Shown here one piece after another: positions 1-9,154 of a DNA stretch of 64,000 nucleotides (its first letter is position 1; each line of letters begins with the position of its first letter). The notes beneath the pieces were generated by a model. The model ran no database searches and was not told where the DNA came from. It worked only from the letters and a program-made list of their open reading frames with translations. This DNA is from Acidobacteriota bacterium (GTDB taxonomy: Bacteria > Acidobacteriota > Terriglobia > Bryobacterales > Bryobacteraceae). The position numbers and the translations under genes were made by a program. The DNA lies in the NCBI GenBank assembly GCA_016213775.1, contig JACQZR010000189.1, positions 49,914 to 113,913 on the forward strand, in the 5' to 3' direction.

Positions 1-104
1 CCCGTTCATGCTATGATCCAAACAGGGCAATCCACGGCTGGGCTTTGACTGGATTCTTAGAGTCCATCCGTCTCCCCGAGAGCAAACTGAAGAGGGCGAG
101 GATC

Positions 105-788
105 ATGAAGTCTGCAAAAATTCTTGCTGTTTCCGCAGTGCTGGCCACCGCATCCTATGGTGCCGGTCTTGGCAAATCGGCGCTGCATGGTGAATACGTG
201 GAAGCACGCACGGCCGACGTTTTCACCGGCCCCTGCTTCGCAAACTCCGAAGCCGGCCTCATCGGTGAATTGGCCGTTATGGGCTGGCGCGTCAACAAAG
301 GCGTCGTTGACGGCGTCAAGGTCGATGGCCTCGCGGTCGTCGGCGTCGTCCGCGCCAATGCCACCCTCGGCGACATCCACGCGAGTGCCTACCCCGTGAA
401 ATCAGTCCTCATCGTCGACGAGCGCGCCAACCCCGAGCAGCGCCTTGCCCTGCAAGCCCTCGCTAAGCGTATGGGCGGCGACCTCCTCCAGGACGTCGTG
501 AAAGTCCTCTACGCTCCGGTCGACCTCACCATCGACGGCGGTAGCATCCACGCAGCCAAGGCCACCCTCAAGGCCGGCGGCCTCGCCGAAATCACCACCC
601 GCGCCATTCGCGAAGGCGATCACATCTGCACCAACGAAGAAGTCTGGTATCCGCCACTCACCAAGCTCGACCACGCCATGCCCGCCTACGCCGTGTCCCA
701 CAAGTTCCAGGGCGAAGGCCTCGACACCCGCTGGTCCAGCCCAGATAAGCGCAGCGCCTTCCTCGGCACCTTCCAGCTAAACGACTAA
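105..788 (+). CDS. DUF1326 domain-containing exported protein
   Basis: Encodes 227 residues. A signal peptide (MKSAKILAVSAVL...) precedes the mature part, which opens with GEYVEARTADVFTGPCFAN, the characteristic start of the DUF1326 family, followed by the usual block on self-directed renewal of the hydrophobic core (VLIVDERANPEQR). The family has no established biochemical function. The start is placed at the ATG at 105 because it is followed directly by a basic n-region and hydrophobic core; an upstream in-frame ATG at 45 would bury the signal peptide. A GAGG-like ribosome binding site lies just before it. The gene is convergent with the next one and a strong hairpin separates them. Confidence 0.85.
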   Translation: MKSAKILAVSAVLATASYGAGLGKSALHGEYVEARTADVFTGPCFANSEAGLIGELAVMGWRVNKGVVDGVKVDGLAVVGVVRANATLGDIHASAYPVKSVLIVDERANPEQRLALQALAKRMGGDLLQDVVKVLYAPVDLTIDGGSIHAAKATLKAGGLAEITTRAIREGDHICTNEEVWYPPLTKLDHAMPAYAVSHKFQGEGLDTRWSSPDKRSAFLGTFQLND

Positions 789-821
789 CCGATCTTTGTC
801 CCGTTCGCAACACTGTTTCAG

Positions 822-849
822 AAGAGGGCGGATGCTGTTCCGCCCTCTT
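822..849. terminator. Bidirectional hairpin terminator between convergent genes
   Basis: A perfect 11-bp inverted repeat (AAGAGGGCGGA / TCCGCCCTCTT) with a 6-nt loop lies between the DUF1326 gene and the convergent isomerase gene, 33 bases after one stop and 5 bases before the other. There is no long T run on either side, so termination efficiency is inferred from position and stem strength only. Confidence 0.7.
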
Positions 850-854
850 ACTGT

Positions 855-1703
855 TTATGCCAGCGCACTCCTGCAATACTCATAGCACTTCTTTACTTCC
901 GACACCGTCTCCACGCCCTTGTATTCGTACTCAATCATCGCCGGAATCGGATACTTCTTCGTCTTCAGTACCTGCAGCACTTCCTTGATCTTTGTGTCCC
1001 CCTGCCCAAACACCACGTTGTCCCCCTGATCCCGCTTCCGGTCCTTGATGTGCAGCGTCACAATCCGCTGATGGTGCTTCTCCAGATACTCCACCGGATC
1101 GAAATTCGCTGCCGTGAAATGCCCGATGTCCAGGTTGACAGCAATGTACTTCGACTTGCCCTCCATCGCCTTCGCAAAGCTCTCCGGCGTGGCAAATTCA
1201 TTTTCGGAAACCCGTGAGTGATTATGCATCCCAACCGGGATCTTCGCCTTCCGCGCCGCCCCGTCAATCCGCGCCGCCGTCGACACATTCGATGACGCCG
1301 TGATGCACTTTGCCCCCAGCGCCTTCGCAAACTCGAACCCGCGCGCAATCTCATCATCGTCGAAGTTATCGCGGAAGCTGTAGTTGTACGCATACAACAC
1401 AATCCCCGCCGCCTTGAACTTCTCCCGGATCTTCGTGAAGTGGTCCAGCCCCACCGTCTTCCGCCACATCCGCAATTCCAGCGGCGTGATCCTCTTCCCG
1501 CCCATCTCCGCCGGCTCGGCATGCCCCTGCCACATTTCACAGTAGCCGATGCCGATCTCCTTCATTGCCGCGATGGCATCATCCAGCTTCCGGTCGCGAA
1601 AGCTATAGCTTTGCACCCCTACCATCACGCCATTGATCTTCGGCGCCGCCGCGAGCAAGGCCGGCGCCGCAATCGTCTGTGCGAACACACGTCGAGTCAA
1701 CAT
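855..1703 (-). CDS. Sugar phosphate isomerase/epimerase-like TIM-barrel protein, exported
   Basis: Encodes 282 residues. The N-terminus MLTRRVFAQTIAAPALLAAA is a signal peptide, twin-arginine-like because of the RR. The rest fits the AP-endonuclease-2 type TIM barrel of xylose-isomerase-like proteins: VGVQSYSFRDRKLDDA at strand 1, YCEMW near the first metal ligand, NLDIGHF and TLHIKDR near the C-terminal ligands. Proteins of this type act on sugars or inositols; the substrate cannot be read from sequence. An upstream extension to 1850 is open but runs through a dispersed repeat, so the ATG at 1703 is preferred. Confidence 0.82.
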   Translation of the reverse strand: MLTRRVFAQTIAAPALLAAAPKINGVMVGVQSYSFRDRKLDDAIAAMKEIGIGYCEMWQGHAEPAEMGGKRITPLELRMWRKTVGLDHFTKIREKFKAAGIVLYAYNYSFRDNFDDDEIARGFEFAKALGAKCITASSNVSTAARIDGAARKAKIPVGMHNHSRVSENEFATPESFAKAMEGKSKYIAVNLDIGHFTAANFDPVEYLEKHHQRIVTLHIKDRKRDQGDNVVFGQGDTKIKEVLQVLKTKKYPIPAMIEYEYKGVETVSEVKKCYEYCRSALA

Positions 1704-1764
1704 AACCCAAAATAGTATCAAGTTCTTGTGGGGGCAGACGTCCCCGTTTGCGCTCTGGAGTTTG

Positions 1765-1815
1765 CCGTCTTGTGGGGCGGCCAATCCTGGCCGCGGCTGG
1801 CCTTTCCAGGCCAGC
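1765..1815. repeat. Dispersed palindromic intergenic repeat, copy A
   Basis: About 50 bp (core TGTGGGGCGGCCAATCCTGG, then CCGCGGCTGGCCTTTCCAGG) recurs in inverted orientation at 63768-63818 with only a few differences. The element contains nested palindromes (CCAATCCTGG-type arms, GGCCAGC). A further shared GAGTTCAT box follows both copies, after extra bases in this one. It sits between TonB receptor 1 and the isomerase gene. Confidence 0.8.
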
Positions 1816-1849
1816 CACTCGCGGGGCCCCCTGAGTTCATCAGTGGCCA

Positions 1850-4800
1850 TCAGAAAAGCAGTTTCAACGCGAACTGCACCACTCGCGACTGATTCGCCAT
1901 CGCACTCACAACCCCAAACGAGGGGTTGCCCTGCGCAATATTCGGCGGATCAAACCGCGGCGTGTTGAACAGATTGAAGAACTCCGCCCGGAATTGCAGA
2001 TTCACCCGCTCCGTCAGCCGCGTATTCTTCAACGCCGACAAATCCACATTCCGCGCCGGACCCGTCCGCAGCCCCGAATACGTCCGCGCCGAATTGCCAA
2101 ACGTGTACGCCGGCGCTGTCGTGAACTGCGCAATATCAAACCACCGCTGCACCGTCGGATTGTCGAGCTTCGCGCTCACCCCGGTCCAATTCGGCCGCTG
2201 TCCGCCGCCCTGCGAGAACGTCCCGTTATTCGCGCTGTTGATCCCCAACGGCGCACCCGTGTACCCCAGCACAATCAGCCCCGTCTCCCATCCGCCAAAC
2301 GCCTTCCCCACAAAGTCCTTCCGCCCCTTGAACAACGGCACCTCATAGACCGTGTTGAAGATGAACCGGTGCGTCTGATCCAGCGTCGACGGTGCACGCT
2401 CCCCACGCAGATTGTGGTTGTTCTGGAAGCCAGCGCCTCCCAGCACCTCGCCTGCGAACGCCCCAATCCCATAATCCATCGACTTCGAGTATGTATACGA
2501 TCCCAACACGGTCAGCCCGCTCGAATAGCGCCGCTCCGCCTTCGCGGTCAACGCATGGTAAATCGAGCTCGACCATGTGGCGTTCGCCGAAGTCACGGCG
2601 TCAAACTGCGGATAAGGGCGTAATAGTTGCGCCTTGCTCACGGTGCGCTGTGCCAGGATCCCGGACGTGATCTGTCCAAAAAACGGATTGGCAACCTGCG
2701 TCCGCAAATCATCCTTCAACGCCAGCGCCGATTCCGGAATCTGATTCAACGTCTGGTTTTGCGGGAACTTCAACCCGTGGCTACCCGCGTACCCCACCTC
2801 GAACAACACCCTTCCCGGGAGTTCCCGCTGAATATCGAAGTTCCACTGCACGCTGTACGGCGTCACATTGCCCCGGTTCGTGAACGTCACCGCCTGTCCC
2901 AAGAGCGTCGCCGCACCCAGACTGCTTCCCGTCGGCGCAACCAGTCCCGCCGGATACGGATTTCTCAGGAAATTCAGCGGAGTCAGCCCGTCCAGGCTCG
3001 TCACCATCGTCGTCTGCGCCTGGAATCCCGAAATCCCAAACGCCGTCGAACCCGTCCCGATCCCGGTAATGCTCGAAAAGAACAGTCCTGTCCCGCCGCG
3101 AATCACCGTCTTCGGCGTCACCTGCCACGCAAATCCAAACCGCGGCGCGAAGTTGTTCCCGTCCACAATCGTGTTTGTGCGCGGCAATCCACCCACACCA
3201 ACAAACGTCAAAACCCCGCGCGCATCCACGCCGTTCAACGGCGCTCTCGCCGAGAAATCAAAATTCGTCAGTTGATTGAAGCGGTCCGTGCGCGGCGTCT
3301 CCATCTCCCACCGCAATCCCAGATTCAACGTCAACCGCGTCGTCAGCCGGTAGCTGTCCTGCAGGAACAACGCGTAGTACTTGGTCGTCGTCGCCAGCGC
3401 CGGCACCGGATTCACGGTGCTGCCCGACACTGTCCCCAACAGAAACGAAGCCAGTGAATGCCCCGCCGTCGCCGTCGCCTGCGCCCCGTTCGGCCCTTGC
3501 GTGAACGCCTGGTTGAAATTGAAGATCGGCGTATTCGCCCCCGTTTGCAGGGTGTTCAACTGGATCGCGCGGTAATCAAAACCCGCCTTCAGCGTATGCT
3601 TCGCCATCGACTTCGACATTGTCGCCTGCGCCGAATGCGACGTGTTCCCCAGCAGAATAATGTCCGTCGAGCCCAGCGTCCCGCCCGTGATGATATTCGG
3701 AATCGACGACTGCGTCGTATATCCCGTCAATGTGAAATTCGGAAACGCCCGCGGTACCAGTTGCGGACCAAATTCCCGGGGGAAGCCCAGCGTCGAAATA
3801 TCAAAAGGCTCGCTGAACGCCGTCCGCGTGTTTGACAACCGCGTCACCGAATACCGGAACGTCCCTAATAACGTCGGCGTAAACGTGTGCGTGTCCTCCA
3901 CCACCGCATTGCGCCGCCCGAAGGTCTGCGGCCCCGTCCCCGGAGACCCAGGATTGTCGCGCCCATACGGCGCCGCGCGCACAAACGGCGAATCATCGGC
4001 CGAATAGCGCGCGAACACACGGTTCTTATCGTTGAAGTAGTGGTCTCCACGATAGCTCACGCTGTCCTTGTTCACGCGGTTCCCATCCACACGCGCGTAA
4101 TTGTTCACGCCCGTATTCGCATTCGTCGGCGCCGCATTCGCCGCCGGAAAATACTTCGACACATTGCGAGCCACCGGATCAATCCGCCCCGCCGGAATCA
4201 CGTTCCCCGCAAACGGCTGCCGCACGCCATTCGCCGTCGTCAGCGGATCGTAGATCGTGATCAGCGCGCCACCTGCATTCCGCATCCCGCTGAAGTCGCC
4301 TGTCAGCTCCGTTGTCCGCGGCGTCGTCCCCAGAAAAGTGATCCCCTGCACAAACCGCACCGATTCGACACTGACAAAGAAGAATGTTTTATTGCGCCCG
4401 TTGTAAAGCTTCGGAATCAACACCGGTCCACCCAGCGTCCCGCCGAATTGGTTGAACTTGAACGGTGGCGGCTTCTGCCCCTTCGAGTTCGCGAAAAAGT
4501 CATTCGCGTTCAATTTGTCGTTGCGCAAAAACTCATACAGGCTTCCGTGAAACGCATTGCTTCCCGATCGCGTAACCACGTTGAACACGCCGCCCGACGC
4601 GCGCCCATACTCCGCTGCAAAACTGTTCGTTTCCACCTTGAATTCCTGCACCATGTCCGGATTCGCATTGATCACAGGCTGGTTCTGCGATGCCGCCGAA
4701 TTTGGTGCTCCATCCAGTAGAAACTCATTGGCACTCGCCCGCTGGCCGCCAATCGCGTACGACACGGTGCTGATCTGGTCCACCACCAACTGGTTGACTC

Positions 4801-5287
4801 CGCCGGAAGGCCGCACCCCCGGCACCAGCATCGCCAACGCATAGGTGTTCCGCCCCAGCAACGGCAACTCTGTCACCTGCTTGCTCGACACCACCTGTCC
4901 CACCGTCGCCGATTCGCTCTCCAGCACGATACTCTGCGCCTGCACTTCCACGCGATCGCTCACTTGCCCAACAGCCAACGCCAGATCCAACCGCGCTGCC
5001 TGATTCACCGACAGCTCTAAGCCATCCTGTTGCAGCGTCTGAAAACCCGCCTTTGTGACGCTCACGTTGTAGCGCCCCGGCAACAGCGCCGGTACAGTGT
5101 ACAAGCCCTGCTCATTGGTCTCGACGGCAGTTTCCATATTGCTCGCCGTCGAGAGCACGCGTATCCTTGCTCCAGGAACAGCCGATCCCGTTTGATCGGT
5201 AATCCGCCCCGTGATCGAAGCGGTTTGCGCGAACGCGGAGGCTGCGCACAAAGCTGTCAATATCAGCACCCTGAATGTGGTCAACAT
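1850..5287 (-). CDS. TonB-dependent receptor 1 (Oar-like, carboxypeptidase-regulatory N-domain)
   Basis: Encodes 1145 residues of an outer-membrane transporter. A signal peptide ending in ASAFAQ is followed by a carboxypeptidase-regulatory-like beta domain (ITGRITDQTGSAVPGARI), a plug region (LPLLGRNTYALAMLVPGV, FNVVTRSGSNAFHGSLYEF) and a long beta-barrel ending in an aromatic residue (VQFALKLLF), as outer-membrane proteins do. Acidobacteria carry many such paralogues, and the substrate cannot be inferred. The ATG at 5287 is chosen because the signal peptide begins there; the upstream extension would add a non-signal stretch. The neighbouring genes do not clearly share a substrate. Confidence 0.9.
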   Translation of the reverse strand: MLTTFRVLILTALCAASAFAQTASITGRITDQTGSAVPGARIRVLSTASNMETAVETNEQGLYTVPALLPGRYNVSVTKAGFQTLQQDGLELSVNQAARLDLALAVGQVSDRVEVQAQSIVLESESATVGQVVSSKQVTELPLLGRNTYALAMLVPGVRPSGGVNQLVVDQISTVSYAIGGQRASANEFLLDGAPNSAASQNQPVINANPDMVQEFKVETNSFAAEYGRASGGVFNVVTRSGSNAFHGSLYEFLRNDKLNANDFFANSKGQKPPPFKFNQFGGTLGGPVLIPKLYNGRNKTFFFVSVESVRFVQGITFLGTTPRTTELTGDFSGMRNAGGALITIYDPLTTANGVRQPFAGNVIPAGRIDPVARNVSKYFPAANAAPTNANTGVNNYARVDGNRVNKDSVSYRGDHYFNDKNRVFARYSADDSPFVRAAPYGRDNPGSPGTGPQTFGRRNAVVEDTHTFTPTLLGTFRYSVTRLSNTRTAFSEPFDISTLGFPREFGPQLVPRAFPNFTLTGYTTQSSIPNIITGGTLGSTDIILLGNTSHSAQATMSKSMAKHTLKAGFDYRAIQLNTLQTGANTPIFNFNQAFTQGPNGAQATATAGHSLASFLLGTVSGSTVNPVPALATTTKYYALFLQDSYRLTTRLTLNLGLRWEMETPRTDRFNQLTNFDFSARAPLNGVDARGVLTFVGVGGLPRTNTIVDGNNFAPRFGFAWQVTPKTVIRGGTGLFFSSITGIGTGSTAFGISGFQAQTTMVTSLDGLTPLNFLRNPYPAGLVAPTGSSLGAATLLGQAVTFTNRGNVTPYSVQWNFDIQRELPGRVLFEVGYAGSHGLKFPQNQTLNQIPESALALKDDLRTQVANPFFGQITSGILAQRTVSKAQLLRPYPQFDAVTSANATWSSSIYHALTAKAERRYSSGLTVLGSYTYSKSMDYGIGAFAGEVLGGAGFQNNHNLRGERAPSTLDQTHRFIFNTVYEVPLFKGRKDFVGKAFGGWETGLIVLGYTGAPLGINSANNGTFSQGGGQRPNWTGVSAKLDNPTVQRWFDIAQFTTAPAYTFGNSARTYSGLRTGPARNVDLSALKNTRLTERVNLQFRAEFFNLFNTPRFDPPNIAQGNPSFGVVSAMANQSRVVQFALKLLF

Positions 5288-5359
5288 GGTGACGGTAATC
5301 TTATTAGCGCCACCAGCCATTGTCAAACCGGCCCGTCACTCGCTATCCTGCTTGCTGCC

Positions 5360-6310
5360 ATGCACGCCATCCAACACCGCGACATCCACACCAACGGCAT
5401 CCGCATGCACATCGCCGAAGCAGGTTCCGGCCCTCTCGTCATACTCTGCCACGGCTTCCCGGAATCCTGGTATGCGTGGCGTCACCAACTCGCCGCTCTC
5501 GCCGAAGCCGGCTTCCACGCCGTCGCCCCCGACATGCGCGGTTATGGCCAAACGGAACAACCAGCCGCGGTCGAGGCCTACGACATCTTCCAGCTCACCG
5601 GCGACATCGCCGGTCTGGCGCACGCTCTGCACGCGGACCGCGCCGCCATCGCCGGCCACGATTGGGGAGCCGTAGTGGCGGCACACTGCGCTCTCTTCCG
5701 CGCCGACCTCTTTCACTCCCTCGCGCTCGTAAGCGTTCCCTATCAACCGCGCCGCGCCGTCAATCAAACCACCTGGGAACAGCAAACCTACCCTGGCAAA
5801 GTCTTCTACCAGGCAATCTTCCGCTCCCCACAAAGTGAGCCCTACTTTATGTCCGATATTCGTGGTCGTCTGCTCGCCGGCCTGTATACCCTCTCCGGAG
5901 ACGCCGCCCCCGACGACCGCTGGAACCCCGTAATCGACCCCGCTTCTCCCCCGCGCCACGTCACTCCCAAAATGCCGCCGTGGCTCAGTGAAGACGACCT
6001 CTCCTATCTCACCACCGAATACACCCACGCCGGCTTTACCGGAGGTCTCAACTACTACCGCAACATGGACCGCAACTGGACCCTCACGCCATTCCTGGAC
6101 CGCGCCAAAATCGTCCAGCCATCACTGTTTATCGCCGGCGGCCGCGACCCCGTCCTGACCTTCCTCCCCGAAGCCTATCGCGATCTGGCCATCAACATTC
6201 CAAACCTCAAAGCCAACATCCTGATCCCTGACGCGGGCCACTGGACCCAACAGGAACGCCCCGCCGAAGTCAACCACCACCTGGTCTCTTTTCTCCAATC
6301 TCAGTTGTAG
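5360..6310 (+). CDS. Alpha/beta hydrolase, epoxide hydrolase-like
   Basis: Encodes 316 residues. The order of motifs fits soluble epoxide hydrolases: oxyanion-hole HGFPESW near residue 33, nucleophile motif GHDWGA with Asp101 in the elbow, acid residue in AGGRDPVLTF, and catalytic His in DAGHWTQQERP. Asp at the elbow, rather than Ser, points to an epoxide hydrolase or haloalkane dehalogenase chemistry; the two tyrosines of the lid are not assigned with certainty. No signal peptide, so cytoplasmic. The ATG at 5360 gives the normal family length and lies 72 bases from the divergent TonB receptor gene. Confidence 0.87.
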   Translation: MHAIQHRDIHTNGIRMHIAEAGSGPLVILCHGFPESWYAWRHQLAALAEAGFHAVAPDMRGYGQTEQPAAVEAYDIFQLTGDIAGLAHALHADRAAIAGHDWGAVVAAHCALFRADLFHSLALVSVPYQPRRAVNQTTWEQQTYPGKVFYQAIFRSPQSEPYFMSDIRGRLLAGLYTLSGDAAPDDRWNPVIDPASPPRHVTPKMPPWLSEDDLSYLTTEYTHAGFTGGLNYYRNMDRNWTLTPFLDRAKIVQPSLFIAGGRDPVLTFLPEAYRDLAINIPNLKANILIPDAGHWTQQERPAEVNHHLVSFLQSQL

Positions 6311-6327
6311 GCGCGTCAGCTACAACT
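6303..6327. terminator. Hairpin spanning the two convergent stop codons
   Basis: AGTTGTAG and CTACAACT form an 8-bp stem with a 9-nt loop. Both facing genes end in a TTG-TAG pair, so each arm contains a stop codon. It may end transcription from both sides, but there is no T tract and the symmetry could follow simply from the two genes sharing a Leu-stop ending. Confidence 0.35.
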
Positions 6328-7960
6328 CGCCGCGTCGCGCCGCCTCAATCATGTACCCGCTCGCACGATACGCCAGTGCCTGAATGGTCGCCGTCGGCTG
6401 CTGGCGCGCCGATGTCACAAAATTGCTCCCATCCACCAGGAACAGATTCTTGACGTCGTGCGACTGGCTGAAGGCATTCACCACCGAAGTCCTTGCATCG
6501 TGCCCCATGCGGCATGTCCCCATCAAATGCACCGACATCCCGGGCTTCTCGTTCAACTTGCCCCACACCTTCTTCGCACCCGCCGCTTCCAGAATTTCGA
6601 TCTGCTTCTGCCAAAGCCACTTCGCACACTTCACATCATCCGCATGGTAATCGAACGTGATCCGCGCCGCGGGCAGTCCCCACGCGTCCTTCACCGCCGG
6701 ATCGAGCGTCACATTGTTTCGCTCCATCGGCAGCGACGGCGAATGCCCCACAATCATCATCGTCCGTGGAAAGTACCACGCCAAAGCCTTCTTGAACTCC
6801 GCACCCCAGCGAGGCACGTCCGGCGGCAACCCGCCCAATCCAAAACTCGCCGGAAACGAACCGAACCGCGCGTCCATCGCGCCGCCACCGTAAAACCCCC
6901 GTTTCGGATCGCAATCATAATAATCCTGCAACACCCGCGTCGCGCGAATGCCCTTATAGTCGTTCAGCGGATGCTCAAACACACACTGCACGCCGGCCGA
7001 GTTGTCCCACATGAGACACTTGCCCAACATGCCGCTCGAATTCGCCAACCCGTGCGGAAACCGGTTGGTCTTGGACATCAGCAACAGGCGCGGCGTCTCC
7101 ACACCATTTGCGCAGACCACCACAGCCTTCGCCCGCTGTAACACCTCACGCCGCCGCGCATCAAAGTACACCACGCCTGTCACGCGCCCATCGCGCGCCA
7201 TCTGAATCCGCCGCGCGTAGCTATTCGGCCGCACCTCGCAGCGCCCAGTCTTCTCCGCCATCGGAATCACCGTCGCCAGCGTCGACGACTTTGCCCGCAT
7301 CTCGCATCCGAACCACTGACAGTATCCGCAATGCGTGCACGCCCCACGCCCGTGATACGGCTGCGACAGAATCGCTACCGGCGCAGGATACGGATGCAGC
7401 CCCAGCTTCCGCGCGCCTCGATCAAACAACACACCCGAGGACTTCACCGGCATCGGCGGCAGTGGATACGGTCCCGACCGCGGAGAATCAAACGGGTTCG
7501 CCCCCGCCAATCCGGACACGCCCATATCGCGCTCGGCCTTCGCATAGTGCGGTTCCAGATCGGCATACCGCAGCGGCCAGTCTGCAAACGCAGTACCCGG
7601 TATTGCCCCCCACGACGACCGTTCGACAAAATCGCTTTCATGAAACCGCCAGTAATTGGCGGCGAAGTGTACCGTGCCGCCACCCACCTGCCGGCCATAC
7701 GCGATCGCCTTGAAGTTCACCGCCGGCTCGTTCTCGCTGCGGCGGAACGTCACCGGCTGCTGCTTCTGATCGTTGGTTAGACCCTGGTGCCGCACATAGT
7801 GGATCTCATCGTGCGTGAAATCCTTCTCGCGCAGATACGGTCCCTGTTCCAGCACCACAACGCGAAACCCGGCCGCGGAAAGCTCCTTCGCGACAACGCC
7901 CCCTGCCGCGCCCGCGCCCACCACCACGAAGTCGACAACCTCCGACGGCCGGTACTTCAC
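6320..7960 (-). CDS. GMC family oxidoreductase (gluconate 2-dehydrogenase-like large subunit)
   Basis: Encodes 546 residues. The N-terminus has a Rossmann FAD-binding motif (VVVGAGAAGGVVAKELS) followed by VVLEQGP, and the centre has a YGRQVGGGTVHFAANYWR block where GMC enzymes place the flavin. The C-terminus carries MGTCRMG and NLFLVDGSNFVTSARQQPT, the usual active-site end with the conserved His in the VHLMGTCRMG stretch. A cysteine cluster (CTHCGYCQWFGC) in the middle is also typical of this subgroup. The gene follows the small subunit gene with a 4-base ATGA overlap, so the two are probably translated together and form a membrane-associated sugar or alcohol dehydrogenase. Confidence 0.92.
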   Translation of the reverse strand: MKYRPSEVVDFVVVGAGAAGGVVAKELSAAGFRVVVLEQGPYLREKDFTHDEIHYVRHQGLTNDQKQQPVTFRRSENEPAVNFKAIAYGRQVGGGTVHFAANYWRFHESDFVERSSWGAIPGTAFADWPLRYADLEPHYAKAERDMGVSGLAGANPFDSPRSGPYPLPPMPVKSSGVLFDRGARKLGLHPYPAPVAILSQPYHGRGACTHCGYCQWFGCEMRAKSSTLATVIPMAEKTGRCEVRPNSYARRIQMARDGRVTGVVYFDARRREVLQRAKAVVVCANGVETPRLLLMSKTNRFPHGLANSSGMLGKCLMWDNSAGVQCVFEHPLNDYKGIRATRVLQDYYDCDPKRGFYGGGAMDARFGSFPASFGLGGLPPDVPRWGAEFKKALAWYFPRTMMIVGHSPSLPMERNNVTLDPAVKDAWGLPAARITFDYHADDVKCAKWLWQKQIEILEAAGAKKVWGKLNEKPGMSVHLMGTCRMGHDARTSVVNAFSQSHDVKNLFLVDGSNFVTSARQQPTATIQALAYRASGYMIEAARRGEL

Positions 7961-8502
7961 CGCGTACCCTCGGCATCGTAGTAACCGAAAGGTGGCTCAA
8001 AGATCATCTTGTCTTCTACGCCGATGTGCGTCCACCCCACCTTGCCGCGATTGCCGCCATAGCTCGGCGGTCCGCTGAATCCAAGGATCGTGTGCGTGCG
8101 CAACGCCTCAAAGAAAGGTGTTGTTTCGATACCCTGCAACAGCGCCACTGCCTGTTCGGACGCAAGCCCCGCAATCGACGCCGACAATGGAAACGCCGCC
8201 CGCCGCCGCTGCTGCAAGTCGGCCAGGCCCGCGCGATACACCTCGCGCTGCCCTCGATCCCACGAGGCCAAAGCCCGGTCAATAAAGTACACCGCCCCAG
8301 CCTCTTTCGCCCCGGGCGTGTCATCGGAAGGAATGATTTGCGAAACCAGCGCTTCTATCTCAGAAGCATCCGCTGCGGAAAGGTACTCCAGCTTCGTGCC
8401 ACCGGCCGCCGCATCATGCGCGTGTTGCCACGCCGCCGCCAACTCCTCGGCACTCGCCAGCCCCATCAAACCCAACGCCAGATCCCGTCGTGAAATCGAC
8501 AT
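7957..8502 (-). CDS. Gluconate 2-dehydrogenase subunit 3 family protein
   Basis: Encodes 181 residues. The start MSISRRDLALGLMGLASAEEL looks like a twin-arginine signal, and the body (LVSQIIPSDDTPGAKEAGAVYFIDRAL) is the signature of the small gluconate 2-dehydrogenase subunit 3 family. In this family the small subunit carries the Tat signal and helps export the flavin subunit, which lacks one here. The C-terminal GYYDAEGTR end overlaps the start of the GMC gene by 4 bases, which fits a two-subunit complex. Confidence 0.9.
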   Translation of the reverse strand: MSISRRDLALGLMGLASAEELAAAWQHAHDAAAGGTKLEYLSAADASEIEALVSQIIPSDDTPGAKEAGAVYFIDRALASWDRGQREVYRAGLADLQQRRRAAFPLSASIAGLASEQAVALLQGIETTPFFEALRTHTILGFSGPPSYGGNRGKVGWTHIGVEDKMIFEPPFGYYDAEGTR

Positions 8503-8519
8503 GGGATCATTATGGCAGG

Positions 8520-8723
8520 CTAATCCGTGTAGCTCTCCTCATTCGAACGCATGGCCAAGCCCGGAAGCAGCAGAAACACCGCGCCCAGGATCTCCCGCAT
8601 CGTGATCTGCTTGTTGTCGGCTGGATCGATGAGGGCGACGCTGAGCAAGATACCGACACCTAAAGCGACCGAGAAACAACACGCGATGGGACTAACTCTA
8701 AGAAGTTCTAGTACTCTGTTCAT
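8520..8723 (-). CDS. Small membrane protein of unknown function
   Basis: Encodes 67 residues with two hydrophobic segments (PIACCFSVALGVGILLSVAL and ILGAVFLLLPGLAM) joined by a short polar loop, so a two-span inner-membrane protein is likely. The start at 8723 is supported by a strong AGGAGG ribosome binding site five bases upstream. It lies 17 bases before the gluconate dehydrogenase subunit gene on the same strand and may be cotranscribed with it. I do not recognise the family. Confidence 0.6.
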   Translation of the reverse strand: MNRVLELLRVSPIACCFSVALGVGILLSVALIDPADNKQITMREILGAVFLLLPGLAMRSNEESYTD

Positions 8724-8815
8724 CGAAGTCCTCCTGAATCCATTTTCATGGTACTCGGAGCTTTTTGGGATCAAGGAAAAACCCTTGTTCGCCCACGGAA
8801 ATCACCTTAAGTGTT

Positions 8816-9136
8816 TCAGTACCGTTTCATACGGCTGCGGATCCGCTTCGCCAGTTTCTCAATCTCTTCGGTCTTCTTCACCAACCCCATGCTCAACACG
8901 TGCCGGTCGTTCTTCTCCAATTCCGCCTTCAGATCCTCCGACATCTTCACCAGATCCGCCGCGTCTTTCAGATTCTGTTTGTGGTCCGCCTTCAGAATCT
9001 CCTCTGTTTGCGACCGCCCGTCCGGCAGCCGTACCGGTTCGTCCTTCTTCTGTCCCTGCCCGGACAGAAAGGCCATCCCTGCCAATAGCAAACCCACGCT
9101 CACGATGCGGAAAACAGGACTCATAAAAGCTCGCAT
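8816..9136 (-). CDS. Exported coiled-coil hypothetical protein
   Basis: Encodes about 106 residues. An N-terminal hydrophobic stretch (VFRIVSVGLLLAGMAFLSG) is followed by a highly charged, helical region rich in Lys and Glu (EEILKADHKQNLKDAADLVK, KKTEEIEKLAKRI), with heptad-like spacing. It is probably periplasmic or membrane-anchored. Other in-frame starts at 9124 and 9163 are possible. It is divergent from homoserine dehydrogenase with only 18 bases between the chosen starts, so the promoters must overlap the coding ends. Confidence 0.55.
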   Translation of the reverse strand: MRAFMSPVFRIVSVGLLLAGMAFLSGQGQKKDEPVRLPDGRSQTEEILKADHKQNLKDAADLVKMSEDLKAELEKNDRHVLSMGLVKKTEEIEKLAKRIRSRMKRY

Positions 9137-9154
9137 TGTTATCATATCCTTTAC

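Noticed and set aside
6303..6327. A designed regulatory hairpin at the convergent stops
   Set aside because: The symmetry can follow from both genes ending in the same Leu-stop codons, so it is listed only as a low-confidence terminator.
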